Origin: Oscillospiraceae bacterium
GTDB lineage: Bacteria; Bacillota; Clostridia; Oscillospirales; Oscillospiraceae
DNA length: 23,517 bases
Reading direction: 5' to 3'
Assembly (NCBI GenBank): GCA_031261245.1
Contig: JAISKU010000118.1
Coordinates: 1-23,517 of the forward strand
Below the pieces are notes generated by a model. The model searched no databases. It was not told where the DNA came from and saw nothing but the letters and a program-made list of their open reading frames with translations. Position 1 is the first letter of the stretch. Each line of letters begins with the position of its first letter. Positions 22,163 through 23,517 of this stretch are shown here, in pieces. The position numbers were made by a program, and so were the translations under genes.

Positions 22163-23112
22163 TGGCTGCATTACTGGAAGTAAAGGGACTGAAGAAATAC
22201 TTCAAATCCGGCGCGGGACAGCTTCACGCGGTGGACGATATCAGCTTCACGCTTGACGAAGGCAAAACCCTCGGCGTCGTGGGCGAGTCGGGCTGCGGCA
22301 AGACGACGCTCGGCAGGACGGTCATGCATCTGCTTCAGCCGACGGCGGGGGAGATACACTTCGCGGGGCGGGATATCTCAAGCCCGAACAAGCAGGAGCT
22401 GCACAAGATACGCGAGGACATGCAGATCATCTTTCAGGATCCGTTCTCGTCCCTCAATCCGCGCATGTCGGTGAGCGCGGCGATCATGGAGCCGCTTTTG
22501 CTGCACAGCAAGCTGAAAAAAGCGGACATACGCGTGGAGACGCGCAAGCTGATGGACACGGTGGGCATAGCGCGGCGGTTTGAGAACGCGTATCCGCACG
22601 AGCTGGACGGCGGACGACGGCAGCGCATAGGAATCGCGCGGGCGCTGGCGCTCAAGCCCAAGTTTATAGTGTGCGACGAGCCTGTGTCCGCTCTCGACGT
22701 GTCGATTCAGGCGCAGATTATCAACCTCATGCTCGATTTGCAGGAGGAGTGGGGTCTGACGTACATGTTCGTGACGCACGACCTGTCCGTCGTCAAGTAC
22801 ATCTCGGACGACATCATGGTGATGTATCTCGGGCAGATGGTGGAAAAGGCGCCGTCGGACGAGATGTTTGAGAAGCCGCTGCACCCGTACACGAAGGCGC
22901 TGCTGTCGGCGATTCCGACGCCGAGCCTCGACGACAAGAAGGAGAGAATCATCATGCAGGGCGAGATTACCTCGCCGATAAACCCGAAGCCGGGGTGCCG
23001 GTTCATGGCGCGGTGCCAGTACGCCTCCAAAAAATGCGAGCAGCCGCAGACGCTTGAGGAGGCCGCGCCCGGCCACTTCGTCTCGTGCTGCAGATACGGA
23101 GAGCTGGGGTAA
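22162..23112 (+). CDS. Opp/Dpp-type ABC transporter ATPase (DppF-like), transporter 2
   Basis: A 316-residue partner ATPase closely similar to that at 13303: GESGCGKTT Walker A (41-49), IFQDPFSSLNP Q-loop, FIVCDEPVSALD Walker B, VTHDLSVV H-loop, and the C-terminal GCRFMARCQYASKKC. The signature is again LDGGRRQR with Asp149 for Ser. Stretches between the two genes are identical at DNA level. GGGGGTGA precedes the ATG, which overlaps the previous stop by one base. It forms the nucleotide-binding pair with the DppD-like subunit. Confidence 0.94.
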   Translation: MAALLEVKGLKKYFKSGAGQLHAVDDISFTLDEGKTLGVVGESGCGKTTLGRTVMHLLQPTAGEIHFAGRDISSPNKQELHKIREDMQIIFQDPFSSLNPRMSVSAAIMEPLLLHSKLKKADIRVETRKLMDTVGIARRFENAYPHELDGGRRQRIGIARALALKPKFIVCDEPVSALDVSIQAQIINLMLDLQEEWGLTYMFVTHDLSVVKYISDDIMVMYLGQMVEKAPSDEMFEKPLHPYTKALLSAIPTPSLDDKKERIIMQGEITSPINPKPGCRFMARCQYASKKCEQPQTLEEAAPGHFVSCCRYGELG

Positions 23113-23122
23113 AACGGGACAA

Positions 23123-23137
23123 GACGCGGGACGCGTC
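23123..23137 (+). repeat. Small hairpin between ATPase and binding-protein genes
   Basis: GACGCG-GGA-CGCGTC, a 6-bp stem with a 3-base loop, in the 67-base gap before the second binding protein. It has no U-run. Such stems in this position often let the binding protein be expressed at a different level from the channel; here that is inference. Confidence 0.35.
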
Positions 23138-23179
23138 CGTAAATAGAGAACCAATAAAAAATAGAAGGAGACCACCACA

Positions 23180-23517
23180 ATGAAGAAAACCTTGAAAATC
23201 GCGATTTCAATCCTGCTTATCTGCACAATGGCGCTGGCGCTGTTCGCCTGCACGAAGAAGGACACGCCCGCGACGCCGGGAGGCACCGCCACGCCCGCGG
23301 CTCCGGGAGGCTCCGCCGCGCCGGATTCGCCGGGAGGCTCAGACGCGCCGGACGCGCCGATAGTCCCCTCGCGCGACACGATTAACATCGCGCTCTCACA
23401 GGACGGCGGCACGCTGGATCCGTTCTTCATGCTCGCGACGGACATCCAGAGCACCATGTCCATGGTATACGAGGGTCTGTACTACTACAACAGCGCCGGG
23501 GAAGTGATCTGGCTGCT
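23180..23517 (+). CDS. Solute-binding lipoprotein, family 5, transporter 2 (3' end missing)
   Basis: Only the first 112 codons are in the window. The signal is MKKTLKIAISILLICTMALA then a LFAC lipobox, so mature Cys24 is lipidated. A low-complexity Pro/Gly/Ala/Ser linker (residues 30-62) made of 9-residue repeats follows. The domain then begins DTINIALSQDGGTLDPFFML and MVYEGLYYYNSAGEVIW, as at the start of SBP_bac_5 proteins, equivalent to DTLNISVSQDNGTLNALG in the protein at 14267. AGAAGGAG precedes the ATG. The two binding proteins clearly differ in the visible part, so the transporters may take different but related substrates. Confidence 0.9.
   Translation, partial: MKKTLKIAISILLICTMALALFACTKKDTPATPGGTATPAAPGGSAAPDSPGGSDAPDAPIVPSRDTINIALSQDGGTLDPFFMLATDIQSTMSMVYEGLYYYNSAGEVIWL
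23276..23356 (+). repeat. Three 27-base in-frame repeats in the lipoprotein linker
   Basis: The sequence CCGGGAGGC recurs at 23276, 23303 and 23330, exactly 27 bases apart, encoding PGGTATPAA, PGGSAAPDS and PGGSDAPDA. The linker joins the lipid anchor to the binding domain; the repeat number could vary by slippage. Confidence 0.7.

Noticed and set aside
23276..23356. CRISPR-like short repeats
   Set aside because: Units are contiguous in-frame coding repeats without unique spacers; no cas gene is present. They are a lipoprotein linker.

Overview
The window looks like a chromosomal segment of an anaerobic, GC-rich member of the Bacillota, probably an uncultured clostridial lineage. This is inferred from AGGAGG-type ribosome sites, TTGACA/TATAAT promoters, clostridial-type lipoprotein signals, a SpoVK/CbbX-type AAA protein and a FadH/Bai-type flavin reductase. 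No rRNA, tRNA, CRISPR array, transposase or phage gene was recognised.

Left part (1-6.8 kb), a series of small independent units. A MoxR-type AAA+ ATPase, cut by the left edge, abuts a metallopeptidase-like/VWA protein (DUF2201 type). On the minus strand an XRE regulator overlaps rtcB (RNA ligase) by ATGA, followed by a 62-residue basic protein with its own strong promoter. Then come a GNAT acetyltransferase (+), a CbbX/SpoVK-type AAA+ ATPase (+) and an AT-richer minus-strand gene for a PD-(D/E)XK nuclease-like protein.

Right part (6.9-23.5 kb), which reads as one accessory metabolic locus. Two small cupin-like proteins and a MATE exporter form a plus-strand operon behind a near-consensus promoter. 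A convergent LysR-type regulator is divergent from a complete Opp/Dpp-type ABC transporter (permease, permease, ATPase, ATPase, lipoprotein binding protein), whose operon ends with a double-cupin protein. After tandem hairpins, a separately promoted 675-residue Old-Yellow-Enzyme/2,4-dienoyl-CoA-reductase-type flavin/iron-sulfur oxidoreductase leads into a second, paralogous transporter operon in the same gene order. The second binding protein runs off the right edge.

Working model (inference): the two transporters import related small organic substrates (peptide-like or otherwise), the flavoenzyme reduces an activated double bond or similar group, the MATE protein exports a product or toxic compound, and the LysR protein controls the locus. 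The least understood parts are the cupin-like proteins. There are four related domains in three genes, two of them followed by the same four-cysteine motif (C-x7-C-x2-C-x2-C) and one with most of its presumed metal ligands lost. This cupin/OYE/twin-transporter combination is the best candidate for an undescribed system here. All function calls come from reading motifs; no database search was possible.
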